Shown here: positions 29,003 through 37,984 of the stretch, piece after piece
Numbering within the stretch: the stretch's first letter is position 1
Layout: each line of letters begins with the position of its first letter
NCBI RefSeq assembly: GCF_009857505.1
Contig: NZ_WWCP01000011.1
Span: forward strand, 84,039-148,038
Reading direction: 5' to 3'
From: Duganella lactea
GTDB taxonomy: Bacteria > Pseudomonadota > Gammaproteobacteria > Burkholderiales > Burkholderiaceae_D
Length of the DNA stretch: 64,000 nt
Translations under genes and position numbers: made by a program
Notes under the pieces: generated by a model
Database searches by the model: none
The model's input: the letters and a program-made list of their open reading frames with translations, nothing else
What the model was told of the DNA's origin: nothing

Positions 29003-31069
29003 ATGCCTGTTTCACCGTCTAAAACTGCTAAAAAAACCGTCAGCGCAGAAGCCAAACTGGCGAAATTGGGCTTGCACACCGATATGGACCTGGTGCTGCA
29101 CCTGCCGATGCGCTACGAGGACGAAACCCAGGTCATCAGCATCGAAGAAGCCCGGCTGCATGGCGGCGACACGTCACAAGTTGAGGGCGTTGTCGTCAAA
29201 AACGAGATCGCCTACAAGCCAAGACGGCAATTATTGGTCCACATCAGCGACGGCAGCGGTGATTTGCAGTTGCGCTTCATGAATTTCTACGGCAGCCAGG
29301 TCAAGCAACTGGCCGAGGGCACGCGGGTGCGCGCGCGCGGCGAATTGAAGCACGGCTTCTTCGGCGCCGAGATGGTGCATCCGGCCTACAAGGTGGTCAA
29401 CGAAGGCGCACCGCTGCCCACCTCCCTGACGCCGGTCTACCCGGCCGGCGAAGGGCTGTCGCAGCCGGTGCTGCGCAAAGCCATCGGCGACGCCATGAAA
29501 CGGGTCGACTGGACCGACACCGTGCCGGCGGAGATTCGCCAGCAGTTGCAGCTGTCCGAGCTGGAACCGGCGGTCAAGCTGCTGCACTATCCGCCGCAAC
29601 AGGTGGACGAACACGCGCTGGCCGACCGCTCGCATCCGGCCTGGACGCGCGTCAAGTTCGACGAACTGCTGGCGCAGCAGCTGTCGCTGAAACGCGCCCA
29701 GCGCGCACGCCGCGCCAAAGGCTCGCCGGCGCTGACAGTGATCGGCGCGCTATCGGCCGGCTTCCAGGAAGCCCTGCCCTTCAAGCTGACCCGCGCCCAG
29801 CAAAAAGTGCTGAACGAGATCCGCGACGACCTGCGCCAGCCGTTCCCGATGCAGCGCCTGTTGCAAGGGGACGTCGGCAGCGGCAAGACCGTGGTCGCCG
29901 CGCTGGCGGCGGCGCAGGCGATCGACAGCGGCTACCAGGCCGCGCTGATGGCGCCGACCGAAATCCTGGCCGAGCAGCACTTCCGCAAAATCGCCGCGTG
30001 GATGGAACCGCTGGGCGTCAAGGTCGCATGGCTCAGCGGCAGCCTGAAAAAAAAGGACAAGCAGGCCGCCTACGACATGATCGAATCCGGCGCAGCGCGG
30101 CTGGTGGTCGGCACCCACGCGCTGCTGCAGGAGGTGGTGACGTTTGAAAACCTCGGGCTGGTGATCGTCGACGAGCAGCACCGCTTCGGCGTCGGCCAGC
30201 GCCTGGTGCTGCGCAACAAAGGCGTCGAAGGCGCGGTGCCGCACCAACTGATGATGTCGGCCACGCCGATTCCGCGCACGCTGGCCATGACCTACTACGC
30301 CGACCTGGAAGTGTCGGTGATCGACGAGCTGCCGCCGGGACGCAGCCCGATCGTCACCCGCACCATCGACCAGAATCGCCGCGACGAAGTGATCGAGCGC
30401 GTACACGCCGCCGCGCAGGAAGGGCGGCAAGTCTACTGGGTCTGTCCGCTGATCGAAGAATCGGAAGCGCTGCAACTGCAAACCGCCACCGATACGCACG
30501 CCCTGCTGGCCGAAGCGCTGCCCGATCTGCATGTCGGCCTGGTGCACGGTCGATTGAAGGCGGCGGAAAAGCAGGAAGTGATGGACGCCTTCATCGCCAA
30601 CGACATGCAGGTGCTGGTCGCCACGACGGTGATTGAAGTCGGCGTCGACGTGCCCAACGCCTCGCTGATGGTGATCGAGCACGCCGAGCGCTTCGGCCTG
30701 TCGCAGCTGCACCAGCTGCGTGGCCGCGTAGGCCGGGGCTCGGCGGCGTCGGTGTGCCTGCTGCTGTATCAAAGCCCGCTGGGCCAGATCGCCAAACAGC
30801 GCCTGATGACCATGCGTGAGACCACCGACGGCTTCGAAATCGCCCGTCGCGACTTGGAGATCCGCGGCCCCGGCGAATTCCTCGGCGCGCGCCAGTCCGG
30901 CCAGGCCATGCTGCGTTTCGCCGATCTGGAGACGGACGGCTGGCTGGTCGACCAGGCGCGCGACGTCGCCCACGAACTACTGCACGCCAACACCCCCGAA
31001 AAAGCCGCCACGGTCGAAGCCCACCTCGCCCGCTGGCTGGGCGGCCGCGAAGAATTCCTCAAGGTGTAA
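29003..31069 (+). CDS. recG: ATP-dependent DNA helicase RecG
   Basis: A 688-residue branch-migration helicase that remodels stalled forks. An N-terminal wedge/OB domain (VVKNEIAYKPRRQLLVHISDGSGDLQLRF) is followed by the two helicase domains: Walker A LLQGDVGSGKTVVAALAAAQ near residue 290, DEQHR box, SATPIPRTLAMT, and QLRGRVGRGS. It is divergent from queA. Its stop lies in a 16-bp perfect palindrome (31066-31081) with no loop or U-tract. Confidence 0.96.
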   Translation: MPVSPSKTAKKTVSAEAKLAKLGLHTDMDLVLHLPMRYEDETQVISIEEARLHGGDTSQVEGVVVKNEIAYKPRRQLLVHISDGSGDLQLRFMNFYGSQVKQLAEGTRVRARGELKHGFFGAEMVHPAYKVVNEGAPLPTSLTPVYPAGEGLSQPVLRKAIGDAMKRVDWTDTVPAEIRQQLQLSELEPAVKLLHYPPQQVDEHALADRSHPAWTRVKFDELLAQQLSLKRAQRARRAKGSPALTVIGALSAGFQEALPFKLTRAQQKVLNEIRDDLRQPFPMQRLLQGDVGSGKTVVAALAAAQAIDSGYQAALMAPTEILAEQHFRKIAAWMEPLGVKVAWLSGSLKKKDKQAAYDMIESGAARLVVGTHALLQEVVTFENLGLVIVDEQHRFGVGQRLVLRNKGVEGAVPHQLMMSATPIPRTLAMTYYADLEVSVIDELPPGRSPIVTRTIDQNRRDEVIERVHAAAQEGRQVYWVCPLIEESEALQLQTATDTHALLAEALPDLHVGLVHGRLKAAEKQEVMDAFIANDMQVLVATTVIEVGVDVPNASLMVIEHAERFGLSQLHQLRGRVGRGSAASVCLLLYQSPLGQIAKQRLMTMRETTDGFEIARRDLEIRGPGEFLGARQSGQAMLRFADLETDGWLVDQARDVAHELLHANTPEKAATVEAHLARWLGGREEFLKV

Positions 31070-31085
31070 CCCCGGGGTTACCGGG

Positions 31086-31205
31086 TTAGAAGCAGAGGTC
31101 GATGCGGTTGGCGAGGTCCACCACGAAGTCTGGCCGCAGGTAGGCGGCGAATACCAGCGCCAGCACGGCGGCGATGGCGGCGCGCGGCAGCCAGGTTTTC
31201 ATCAT
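31086..31205 (-). CDS. Small single-pass membrane peptide coupled to the MFS gene
   Basis: A 39-codon frame starting ATGATG at 31205; the upstream MFS stop TGA overlaps these start codons, which favours translational coupling. The product (MMKTWLPRAAIAAVLALVFA...) has one hydrophobic helix and a short polar tail ending DLCF. No family is recognised. It could be a small accessory subunit of the transporter. Confidence 0.55.
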   Translation of the reverse strand: MMKTWLPRAAIAAVLALVFAAYLRPDFVVDLANRIDLCF

Positions 31206-32413
31206 GCCGCCTGCGCGCGCACCAGCGGGCGCTCGTTGATCGGCAGGTTGATCAGCCCGGCCATGACGCCCAGCGCGATCGCGATGCCCCACACGATGTC
31301 GTAGCTGCCGGTGGTCGAGTACAGGTAGCCGCCCAGCCAGACGCCCAGGAAGCTGCCCAGCTGGTGCGAGAAGAACACCATCCCCGCCAGCATCGACATG
31401 TGCTTGACGCCAAACACGCCGGCGATGATGCCGTTCGTCAGCGGCACCGTCGACAGCCATAGCACGCCCATCGCCGCCGCAAACAGGTACACCGACAGCG
31501 GCATCAACGGCGCCAGCAGGAACAGCGAAATCACCACGGAACGCGCGAAGTAAATCGTCGACAGCAAATGGCGTTTCGGCAGGCGCCCGCCCAGCTTGCC
31601 GGCGTAGTACGAGCCGAAGATGTTGAACAAGCCGATCAGCGCCAGCGCCAGCACCGCGACGCCGGCATCGCCGATGCCTTTGTCCTTGAGGTACGCCGGC
31701 AGGTGCACGCCGATGAACACCACCTGGAAGCCGCACACGAAGTAGCCCGCCACCAGCAACAGGAAGGAGCGATTGCGCAGCGCCTCGCCCGCCGCTTCGC
31801 GGATGCTTTGCTGCGGACCATGCGCATGCGCCACCGCCGGCTCGCGCAGATGAAAAGCCATCGGCACCATCAGCAGCACCAGCAAGGCGCCCAGGATGTA
31901 GAAGGCGTTCTGCCAGCCCACCGCCGATATCAGTTGCTGCTCGACCGGCATCATCATGAACTGTCCAAACGAGCTGGCGGCGCCCGAGATACCGAACGCC
32001 CACGAGCGTTTTTCCACCGGCGCCACGCGGCCGATGATGCCGCTCACCGCGCCAAACGCGGTACACGCCAATCCGACACCGATCAACAACCCGGAGCCCA
32101 GCACGAACAAGGTGGGTTGCGTGATGGTCGCCATCCACACCAGCCCAAGCATGTATGAAATGGCGCCGACCAGCACCACGCGCATGGTACCGAAACGGTC
32201 CGCCGCCATGCCGGCGAACGGGCCGATGGCGCCCCACATCAGGTTCTGCATGGCCTGCGCCAGCGAATAGGTCTCGCGCGTCCAGCCGTTGGCCTGCGAG
32301 ATCGGCTGCATCCAGAAGCCGAAGCCGTGCCGCACGCCCATCGCCAGCGTCAGCACGACGCCGGTGGCCAGCAGCACGGTCTTGAGTGTGGGAGCGCGCT
32401 CGGCGACGAACAT
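31202..32413 (-). CDS. MFS transporter (oxalate/formate antiporter-like group)
   Basis: A 403-residue permease with about 12 helices. LAMGVRHGFGFWMQPISQANGWTRE near the start and GPFAGMAADRFGTMRVVLVG (the MFS loop 2-3 motif) place it in the major facilitator superfamily. The layout resembles OFA/monocarboxylate-type MFS proteins, but the substrate is unknown. AGGGACAG precedes the ATG. It overlaps a 39-codon membrane peptide gene at its 3' end. Confidence 0.87.
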   Translation of the reverse strand: MFVAERAPTLKTVLLATGVVLTLAMGVRHGFGFWMQPISQANGWTRETYSLAQAMQNLMWGAIGPFAGMAADRFGTMRVVLVGAISYMLGLVWMATITQPTLFVLGSGLLIGVGLACTAFGAVSGIIGRVAPVEKRSWAFGISGAASSFGQFMMMPVEQQLISAVGWQNAFYILGALLVLLMVPMAFHLREPAVAHAHGPQQSIREAAGEALRNRSFLLLVAGYFVCGFQVVFIGVHLPAYLKDKGIGDAGVAVLALALIGLFNIFGSYYAGKLGGRLPKRHLLSTIYFARSVVISLFLLAPLMPLSVYLFAAAMGVLWLSTVPLTNGIIAGVFGVKHMSMLAGMVFFSHQLGSFLGVWLGGYLYSTTGSYDIVWGIAIALGVMAGLINLPINERPLVRAQAA

Positions 32414-32473
32414 GATCTGTCCCTGTTGTTGAATTGGTATCCGTTGATTGTAACCAGTTCGTGCCGGCCTTGC

Positions 32474-33469
32474 TCAGGCGTCGGCCGGATAGCGCAGGCC
32501 GATCTGCGCGCGGATCTCGTCCAGCGTGCCCATGATGGCCAGCGTTTCCGCATGCGGCATCACCGGGCTTTCGATCAGCCCCGCGCGCAGGCAGCGCCCC
32601 ACCTCCTGCGCCTCGTGCGTGTAGCCATTGCCGCTCTTGGGCAGCGTCACCGTGCGCTCGCTGCGCGAGGCGCCATCGACCACCGTGACGGTGAAGCTGT
32701 CGGCGTTGTGGAAGCGGTCGTGCAGCCGCACAAAGCCCTTGGTGCCGGAGATGGTCAACTCGGTCGGCGTGCGCGCACGCAGGCTGCAGGCGCACGACGA
32801 TACGGCGCCGCCTTCGTGCGTCAGCGTGAACGCGGTCTGCATGTCGACGCCGGTGTCGGTCATCTCCGCCTGCGCCTTCACGCCCGCCACCGCACCGAGG
32901 AAGAACGACGACATCGACAGCGGATAAATGCCCAGATCCAGCAGCGCGCCGCCGCCCAGCGCCGGCGCGAACAGGCGGTGCTCCGGCCCCGCGTTCGAGG
33001 TGAAGCCGAAATCGGCGCTGACGTGCGCCGGCTTGCCGATCTCGCCGCTGTCGACGATGCGTTTGGCTTCCGCCACGGCCGGCATGAAGCGCGTCCACAT
33101 CGCCTCCATGACGAACAAGCGCTTCGCTTGCGCCAGACGGATGATGTCCTCGGCCTGGCGGCGGTTCATGGTGAACGACTTCTCCACCAGCACCGCCTTG
33201 CCGCCGTTGAGGCACATCAGCGCATTCTCATGGTGCATCGGATGCGGCGTGGCGATATAGACGACGTCCACCTCGGGATCGTCGGCCAGCGCCTGGTAGC
33301 TGCCGTGAAAGCGCTCGGCGGCAAACTCCTGGCCGAACTTGGTAGCGCTATCTACGGTGCGTGACGCAACCGCCGCCAGTGTTGCGCCGGGCGTGTCCCG
33401 CAAGGCGGTGGCGAAATCCCGGGCGATTCTGCCCGTCCCCAGAATACCCCAGCGAATCGGCTGCGTCAT
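32474..33469 (-). CDS. Gfo/Idh/MocA-family NAD(P)-dependent oxidoreductase
   Basis: A 331-residue protein with an N-terminal Rossmann fold (RWGILGTGRIARDFATAL) and the DVVYIATPHPMHHENALMCLNGGKAVLVEKSF block containing the EKP-like segment (here EKSF, with lysine K97-98 region). The C-terminal part is the usual beta-sheet substrate domain. The ATG at 33469 was selected because the longer frame upstream is low-complexity and antisense to nothing recognisable. Sugar or cyclitol oxidation is usual for the family; the substrate is unknown. Confidence 0.87.
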   Translation of the reverse strand: MTQPIRWGILGTGRIARDFATALRDTPGATLAAVASRTVDSATKFGQEFAAERFHGSYQALADDPEVDVVYIATPHPMHHENALMCLNGGKAVLVEKSFTMNRRQAEDIIRLAQAKRLFVMEAMWTRFMPAVAEAKRIVDSGEIGKPAHVSADFGFTSNAGPEHRLFAPALGGGALLDLGIYPLSMSSFFLGAVAGVKAQAEMTDTGVDMQTAFTLTHEGGAVSSCACSLRARTPTELTISGTKGFVRLHDRFHNADSFTVTVVDGASRSERTVTLPKSGNGYTHEAQEVGRCLRAGLIESPVMPHAETLAIMGTLDEIRAQIGLRYPADA

Positions 33470-33524
33470 GGCGTGCTCTTTCTGCCGCGTCGGCGGCGTG
33501 TTGGTTGATGTTGGAATGGCTATT

Positions 33525-34325
33525 CTACTGCGCTTCGCCGCTTGCGCGCTTGGGCCGGAACACCGTTGTGTCGGCGTAGAAGGCGGCGTCCTGCTCCGGC
33601 CACCAGCCCGGCACGCCCAGCGCCTGCATCGGCGTGAACGCGGACGTGTCCAGTCCCTGCTCGGCCAACTCCCGCGCCACGCGCGCGTCGATCCATGCGC
33701 GGCGCGCATCGTGCGTCAACGTGAAGAAGCGCTCATCGGCAAGCACGATGCGCGTGTGCGCGGTGATCGCCTTGCGCGGCGCCACCAGCTTCTCCATCAG
33801 CGCATGGCCGAACAGCCAGACCTGCGCCGCCGCGCCCCATTGCGCGCGGCGCTCGACAAACGCCTCGTGCCAGCGATGCTCGCGCAGCGCATCGATCAGC
33901 ATCTGCCCGTCGACGCTATCGCGCACCACCAGCAGCGCGGCGTTTTCATCGAAGATGGTGGCGCCATCGCGCGCCGGCCCGCGCGACTTGCCCACGCCGT
34001 CGCGCGCGATCTGCGCCGCCTGCAAGGCGTTCAGCTGCACTTTAATGCGCGGGAAAGTCAGCCATACCAGGCCGTTGAAGAAATCGTGGAAGTTGTCGCG
34101 CGTCGGCACGCCGCCGGTGGCGCCGATATGTTCCTCGTAGGCCGTGCCCTCCGGCAGATCCTCCTGCGGTACAAAGGAGATCGGCAGGCCGAGATGATTG
34201 CGCAGGCCCAGCGCGGCGGCCTGCGCACAGAACCCATCGCGGAAATGCGTCTGCGCCGACAACCGGCTGGCAGCGTCGCGTACCGATTCGTACCAGGGAC
34301 GCGACCAGTCGATCAACTCCAGCAC
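33525..34325 (-). CDS. DUF3025 domain protein
   Basis: A 266-residue cytoplasmic protein with the DUF3025 block DNFHDFFNGLVWLTFPRIKVQLNALQAAQI and a C-terminal Pro/Trp-rich end (PGWWPEQDAAFY). The family is common in Betaproteobacteria and has no known function. It starts 3 bases after the pyrC stop on the same strand, so it is likely co-transcribed with pyrimidine synthesis, a placement I recall for this family in related genomes. Confidence 0.82.
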   Translation of the reverse strand: MLELIDWSRPWYESVRDAASRLSAQTHFRDGFCAQAAALGLRNHLGLPISFVPQEDLPEGTAYEEHIGATGGVPTRDNFHDFFNGLVWLTFPRIKVQLNALQAAQIARDGVGKSRGPARDGATIFDENAALLVVRDSVDGQMLIDALREHRWHEAFVERRAQWGAAAQVWLFGHALMEKLVAPRKAITAHTRIVLADERFFTLTHDARRAWIDARVARELAEQGLDTSAFTPMQALGVPGWWPEQDAAFYADTTVFRPKRASGEAQ

Positions 34326-34328
34326 TGC

Positions 34329-35381
34329 TTACACCATCTTCCAGTTGATGGTTTCGCCGGCGTTGAGGGGAATGACCCGCTGGTCGGCCAGCGGCAGCGC
34401 TTCGGGCAGCGTCCACTGCTCGCGCTTGAGCGTGATGGTGTCCTGATTGACCGGCAGGTTGTAGAAGGCCGGACCATTCAGGCTGGCGAAGGCTTCCAGC
34501 TTGTCCAGCGCACCGGCGCGCTCGAAGGCTTCGGTGTACAGCTCCATCGCGTGCAGCGCGGTATAGCAACCGGCGCAACCGCAGGCGGCTTCCTTGGCGC
34601 CTTGCGCGTGCGGCGCCGAATCGGTGCCGAGGAAGAAGCGCTCGTCGCCGCTGGTCGCGGCGGTCACCAGCGCCAGGCGGTGCTCTTCACGCTTCAGCAC
34701 CGGCAGGCAGTAGTAGTGCGGACGAATGCCGCCCTTGAAGATGTCGTTGCGGTTGTACAGCAGGTGGTGCGCGGTGATGGTGGCGGCGATCGGGCCTTCG
34801 GCTTCGGCCACGTACTGCGCGGCGTGCTTGGTGGTGATGTGCTCGAACACGATGTTCAGCGCCGGGAAATCACGGCGCAGCGGGCGCATCACGCGCTCGA
34901 TGAAGAGCGCCTCGCGGTCGAACAGGTCGATGTCCTGGTCGGTCACTTCGCCGTGCACCAGGAATGGCATGCCGACTTCCTGCATCTTCTCCAGCACCTT
35001 GTAGCAGTTGGCCAGGTCGGTGACGCCGGCGTCCGAGTTGGTGGTGGCGCCGGCCGGGTACAGCTTGACCGCGTGCACCACGCCGCTTTCCTGCGCGCGC
35101 AGGATTTCATCCGGCTGCGTGTTGTTGGTCAGGTAAAGCGTCATCAGCGGCTCGAAGTTCATGCCCTCCGGCAGCGCCGCCAGAATGCGTTCGCGGTAGG
35201 CGATGGCGGCGGCGGCGGTGGTGACCGGCGGTTTCAGGTTCGGCATCACGATGGCGCGGCCGAACTGGCGCGCGCTGTGCGGCAGCACGCTGGCCAGCGT
35301 CGCGCCATCGCGCAGATGCAGGTGCCAGTCGTCTGGACGGAGGAGGGTGATGCTGTCGGGAGTGGTTGCAAGATCGGACAT
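34329..35381 (-). CDS. pyrC: Dihydroorotase
   Basis: A 350-residue class-II (PyrC-type) dihydroorotase that cyclises carbamoyl aspartate in pyrimidine synthesis. [12 protein letters not shown] gives the zinc ligands H20 and H22, [10 protein letters not shown] is the substrate loop region, HGEVTD and FEHITT supply further histidines, and [13 protein letters not shown] the metal-binding aspartate. No anomalies. Confidence 0.96.
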   Translation of the reverse strand: MSDLATTPDSITLLRPDDWHLHLRDGATLASVLPHSARQFGRAIVMPNLKPPVTTAAAAIAYRERILAALPEGMNFEPLMTLYLTNNTQPDEILRAQESGVVHAVKLYPAGATTNSDAGVTDLANCYKVLEKMQEVGMPFLVHGEVTDQDIDLFDREALFIERVMRPLRRDFPALNIVFEHITTKHAAQYVAEAEGPIAATITAHHLLYNRNDIFKGGIRPHYYCLPVLKREEHRLALVTAATSGDERFFLGTDSAPHAQGAKEAACGCAGCYTALHAMELYTEAFERAGALDKLEAFASLNGPAFYNLPVNQDTITLKREQWTLPEALPLADQRVIPLNAGETINWKMV

Positions 35382-35405
35382 GGCGGCAGGTTTTCAGGCT
35401 ATCAA

Positions 35406-35552
35406 ATGCGAATAGCCGACATTTTACCTCGTCGCGGTGCCCGCGCCCGGCTTTATAAGCTGGTCGACGAAGCCGCCGCCAGCCATGCTCCGGTCACGAT
35501 CACCGGCAAGCGCAACAACGCAGTGCAGGTCTCCGCCGAGGATTGGGCGTCG
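35406..35552 (+). pseudogene. Remnant of a YefM/Phd-type antitoxin gene
   Basis: The frame from ATG 35406 reads ARARLYKLVDEAAASHAPV, then TITGKRNNAVQVSAEDWAS. This matches the N-terminal DNA-binding half of Phd/YefM antitoxins (consensus ARANLYRLID...HQPI.ITGKR.NAVL.SEEDW). The first ten residues are atypical. After SAEDWAS the expected IQETLYLLS segment is replaced by unrelated sequence that runs into the end of the amidohydrolase gene. No YoeB/Txe toxin gene follows. It is most likely a decayed toxin-antitoxin locus. Confidence 0.6.
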
Positions 35553-35590
35553 AATTGCGCATGTGGACGCATTACGATTAGCGACGCTGT

Positions 35591-37039
35591 TTATTCCGCC
35601 TTGGTCTGCGCGGCCCAGGCTTTGGTGTCGGCCAGGATTTGGTCGAGACGGGCGCGGTCGTAGAGGTTGCCGTGGCTGATCACGGTGCGGATCTGGCGCG
35701 TGGCCGAGATGTCCCGCAGCGGATTGGCGTCCAGCACCAGCACGTCGGCCGCGTTGCCGGCTGCCAGCGCGCCGTAGCGGTCCTGCTTGCCCAGGAAACG
35801 CGGGCCGTTGATGATCGCGGTCTGCAAGGCCTGCGCCGGCGTCAGGCCATAGTTCACGTACAGGCCTATCTCGTCATGCAAGGCCTGGCCCGGATAATCG
35901 TAGGAATTCAAAAAACCGGCATCGGTACCGGCGATGATGCTGACGCCCTCCTGCTGCAGAATCGGCAGCAGCGAGGCCGATTTCTCAAACACCGCCTTGC
36001 GATGCGCGATCGCCGCCGCGTCATCCTGCGCCGCGCGCCGCACGCGCCAGTCGTAGGTGGCGCGCAAGCCCTTGCCGATATACTGCAAGGCCTCATCGTG
36101 CGAGTGGTCGTCCTGATCCAGATACGCCACCACGCGCGACACCGACAGGGTCGGCACCACCGCCGTGCCCTTGGACGCCATGTAGCGGAACGACGCACGC
36201 GCCGTCGCCTCATCATAAGAAGCCAGGCTCTGCTTCACGGCCTCACGCCCGCTCAGCGTGCCGGCCGCCACCTGCGCGGTCAGCGCCGTCTCCTTCGGCG
36301 TGGCCGCGCGCAGCAGGTAGGACTGGTGCTCCACCGTGCCCAGGCCCGCATCGAACATCGTGGCCAGGGTGAGCTGCACCGGAATGTGGCCCGAGGTGCG
36401 CATGCCCCGCTGCCTGGCCTGACGCAGCGCCTCCAGATACATCTCCGGCTTCAGCGTATTCTCGGTAATTTTGACGAAGTCCACCTTCTGCGCCTGCAGC
36501 CGGTCCAGCGCCTTGCTGATCTCTTCCGGCGTGCCGACCTCGATCGTGCCCTTCCACAGCGGCTTGTAACCCTCCAGCTTGGCGCCGGACGTGAAGATGG
36601 TCGGCCCTTCCAACTGACGCGCATTGATCTGCTCACGCCACTGCAGCACGGTATCCGGCAAATCGCCCGAGCAATCGCGCACGGTGGTGATGCCATATGC
36701 CAGATGCAGCGCCAGCAGATGCTTGTTCTCGTCGATCAGCGCCGGCCCGCCGCCAAAGTGCACATGGGTATCCCACAGCCCCGGCATCACATACTTGCCC
36801 GGCAGGCTGATAATTTTCTTGGCGGCATAATTGGACAACTGCTTATCATCCACCACCGCCAGAATCGTATCGCCCTTGAGCACCACCGATTTGCCCGTGA
36901 CCGTCTTGCCGGCCGCCACATCGATCAGGGTCGCCTTGGTCAGCACCAGATCGGCAGCGATTTTGTCGGCCGCATGGGCGGCACTCAACAGTCCCAGCGC
37001 CAGCATCGCGCCACTTAATTGCTCAACAGAAATCTTCAT
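35591..37039 (-). CDS. Secreted amidohydrolase-family metal-dependent hydrolase
   Basis: A 482-residue protein with a Sec signal peptide (LSGAMLALGLLSAAHA before ADKIA), so it is periplasmic. KYVMPGLWDTHVHFGG supplies the HxH metal ligands, GYGITTVRDCSG follows, ENTLKPEMYLEAL and TSGHIPVQ give the central histidine, and IIAGTDAGFLNS the aspartate. The family includes imidazolonepropionase/prolidase-like dipeptidases; the substrate is unknown. The start at 37039 removes a shadow extension. It lies 10 bases after the ABC ATPase gene. Confidence 0.86.
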   Translation of the reverse strand: MKISVEQLSGAMLALGLLSAAHAADKIAADLVLTKATLIDVAAGKTVTGKSVVLKGDTILAVVDDKQLSNYAAKKIISLPGKYVMPGLWDTHVHFGGGPALIDENKHLLALHLAYGITTVRDCSGDLPDTVLQWREQINARQLEGPTIFTSGAKLEGYKPLWKGTIEVGTPEEISKALDRLQAQKVDFVKITENTLKPEMYLEALRQARQRGMRTSGHIPVQLTLATMFDAGLGTVEHQSYLLRAATPKETALTAQVAAGTLSGREAVKQSLASYDEATARASFRYMASKGTAVVPTLSVSRVVAYLDQDDHSHDEALQYIGKGLRATYDWRVRRAAQDDAAAIAHRKAVFEKSASLLPILQQEGVSIIAGTDAGFLNSYDYPGQALHDEIGLYVNYGLTPAQALQTAIINGPRFLGKQDRYGALAAGNAADVLVLDANPLRDISATRQIRTVISHGNLYDRARLDQILADTKAWAAQTKAE

Positions 37040-37049
37040 CGTGCATTCA

Positions 37050-37775
37050 TCAGTGAATAATACGGGCCAAAAAGTCGCGGGCGCGTTCCGTGCGCGGCGC
37101 CTGGAAGAACTCCTCCGTGGGCACCTCTTCCAGAATCGCCCCCTGGTCCATGAACACCACCCGCTGCGCCACCTTGCGGGCAAAGCCCATCTCGTGGGTG
37201 ACCACCATCATGGTCATGCCATCCTGCGCCAGGCCGACCATCACCTCCAGCACCTCGTTGATCATCTCCGGGTCCAGCGCGGAAGTCGGTTCGTCGAACA
37301 GCATGGCGATCGGGTCCATGGCCAGCGCGCGGGCGATCGCCACCCGCTGCTGCTGCCCGCCGGACAGCTGGGCGGGGAATTTGTCCTGCTGCGCCAGCAG
37401 GCCCACGCGGTCCAGATACAACAGGCCGCGCGCGCTGGCCTCCTCCTCGCCGCGGCCCAGCACCTTGATCTGCGCCAGCGTCAGGTTCTGGCGCACCGAC
37501 AGATGGGGAAACAGCTCGAAGTTCTGGAACACCATGCCGAGACGCGCCCGCAGCGCCGGCAAATCCGTGGCTTGAGCGCCGACCGAGGTGCCGTCGACGA
37601 TAATAGCGCCTTGCTGGAACGGTTCCAGCCCGTTGACGGCCTTAATCAGCGTGGACTTGCCGGAGCCGGACGGGCCGCAAATCACCGTCACGGCGCCCTT
37701 CTCGACGTGGGTGCTGCATTCCCTGAGCACCTGAAATGCCCCGAACCACTTGCTGACGTTGTTGATATCGATCAT
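37050..37775 (-). CDS. Amino acid ABC transporter ATP-binding protein (GltL/GlnQ type), orphan
   Basis: A 241-residue ATPase with Walker [20 protein letters not shown], signature [19 protein letters not shown], Walker [16 protein letters not shown], and the H-loop [10 protein letters not shown], all typical of polar amino acid importers. No permease or binding-protein gene is nearby. I see no Shine-Dalgarno site before ATG 37775, but TAATCT lies 9 bases upstream like a -10 box, so a leaderless transcript is possible. A longer start at 37886 adds an unlikely N-terminus. Confidence 0.85.
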   Translation of the reverse strand: MIDINNVSKWFGAFQVLRECSTHVEKGAVTVICGPSGSGKSTLIKAVNGLEPFQQGAIIVDGTSVGAQATDLPALRARLGMVFQNFELFPHLSVRQNLTLAQIKVLGRGEEEASARGLLYLDRVGLLAQQDKFPAQLSGGQQQRVAIARALAMDPIAMLFDEPTSALDPEMINEVLEVMVGLAQDGMTMMVVTHEMGFARKVAQRVVFMDQGAILEEVPTEEFFQAPRTERARDFLARIIH

Positions 37776-37984
37776 AGGAAAATAGATTATTCGGTCCGGC
37801 CGGGCGCGGCGCGGCGACGCGCTTGACAGCGCCCCGGCCCACAAGGATACTGCGGAACTTGCCAATAGTTTCAGCAGCCGGCGCACTCCAAACCGGCTGT
37901 CGCCTACGCAAACAAGAACGCAGCGGCGGCCATCCCGCCCGTTGCGCAGGCCCAGAGAGACACTACCACAGGGAACCCGAAAAT

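Noticed and set aside
31066..31081. Perfect 16-bp palindrome GTAACCCC/GGGGTTAC at the recG stop
   Set aside because: No loop and no U-tract, so it is unlikely to be a terminator; probably coincidental or a minor convergent-gene signal.
31086..33215. 709-codon minus-strand frame across the MFS and Gfo/Idh/MocA genes
   Set aside because: Out of frame with both recognised genes and low-complexity; only its last 39 codons, which start anew, were kept as a small peptide.
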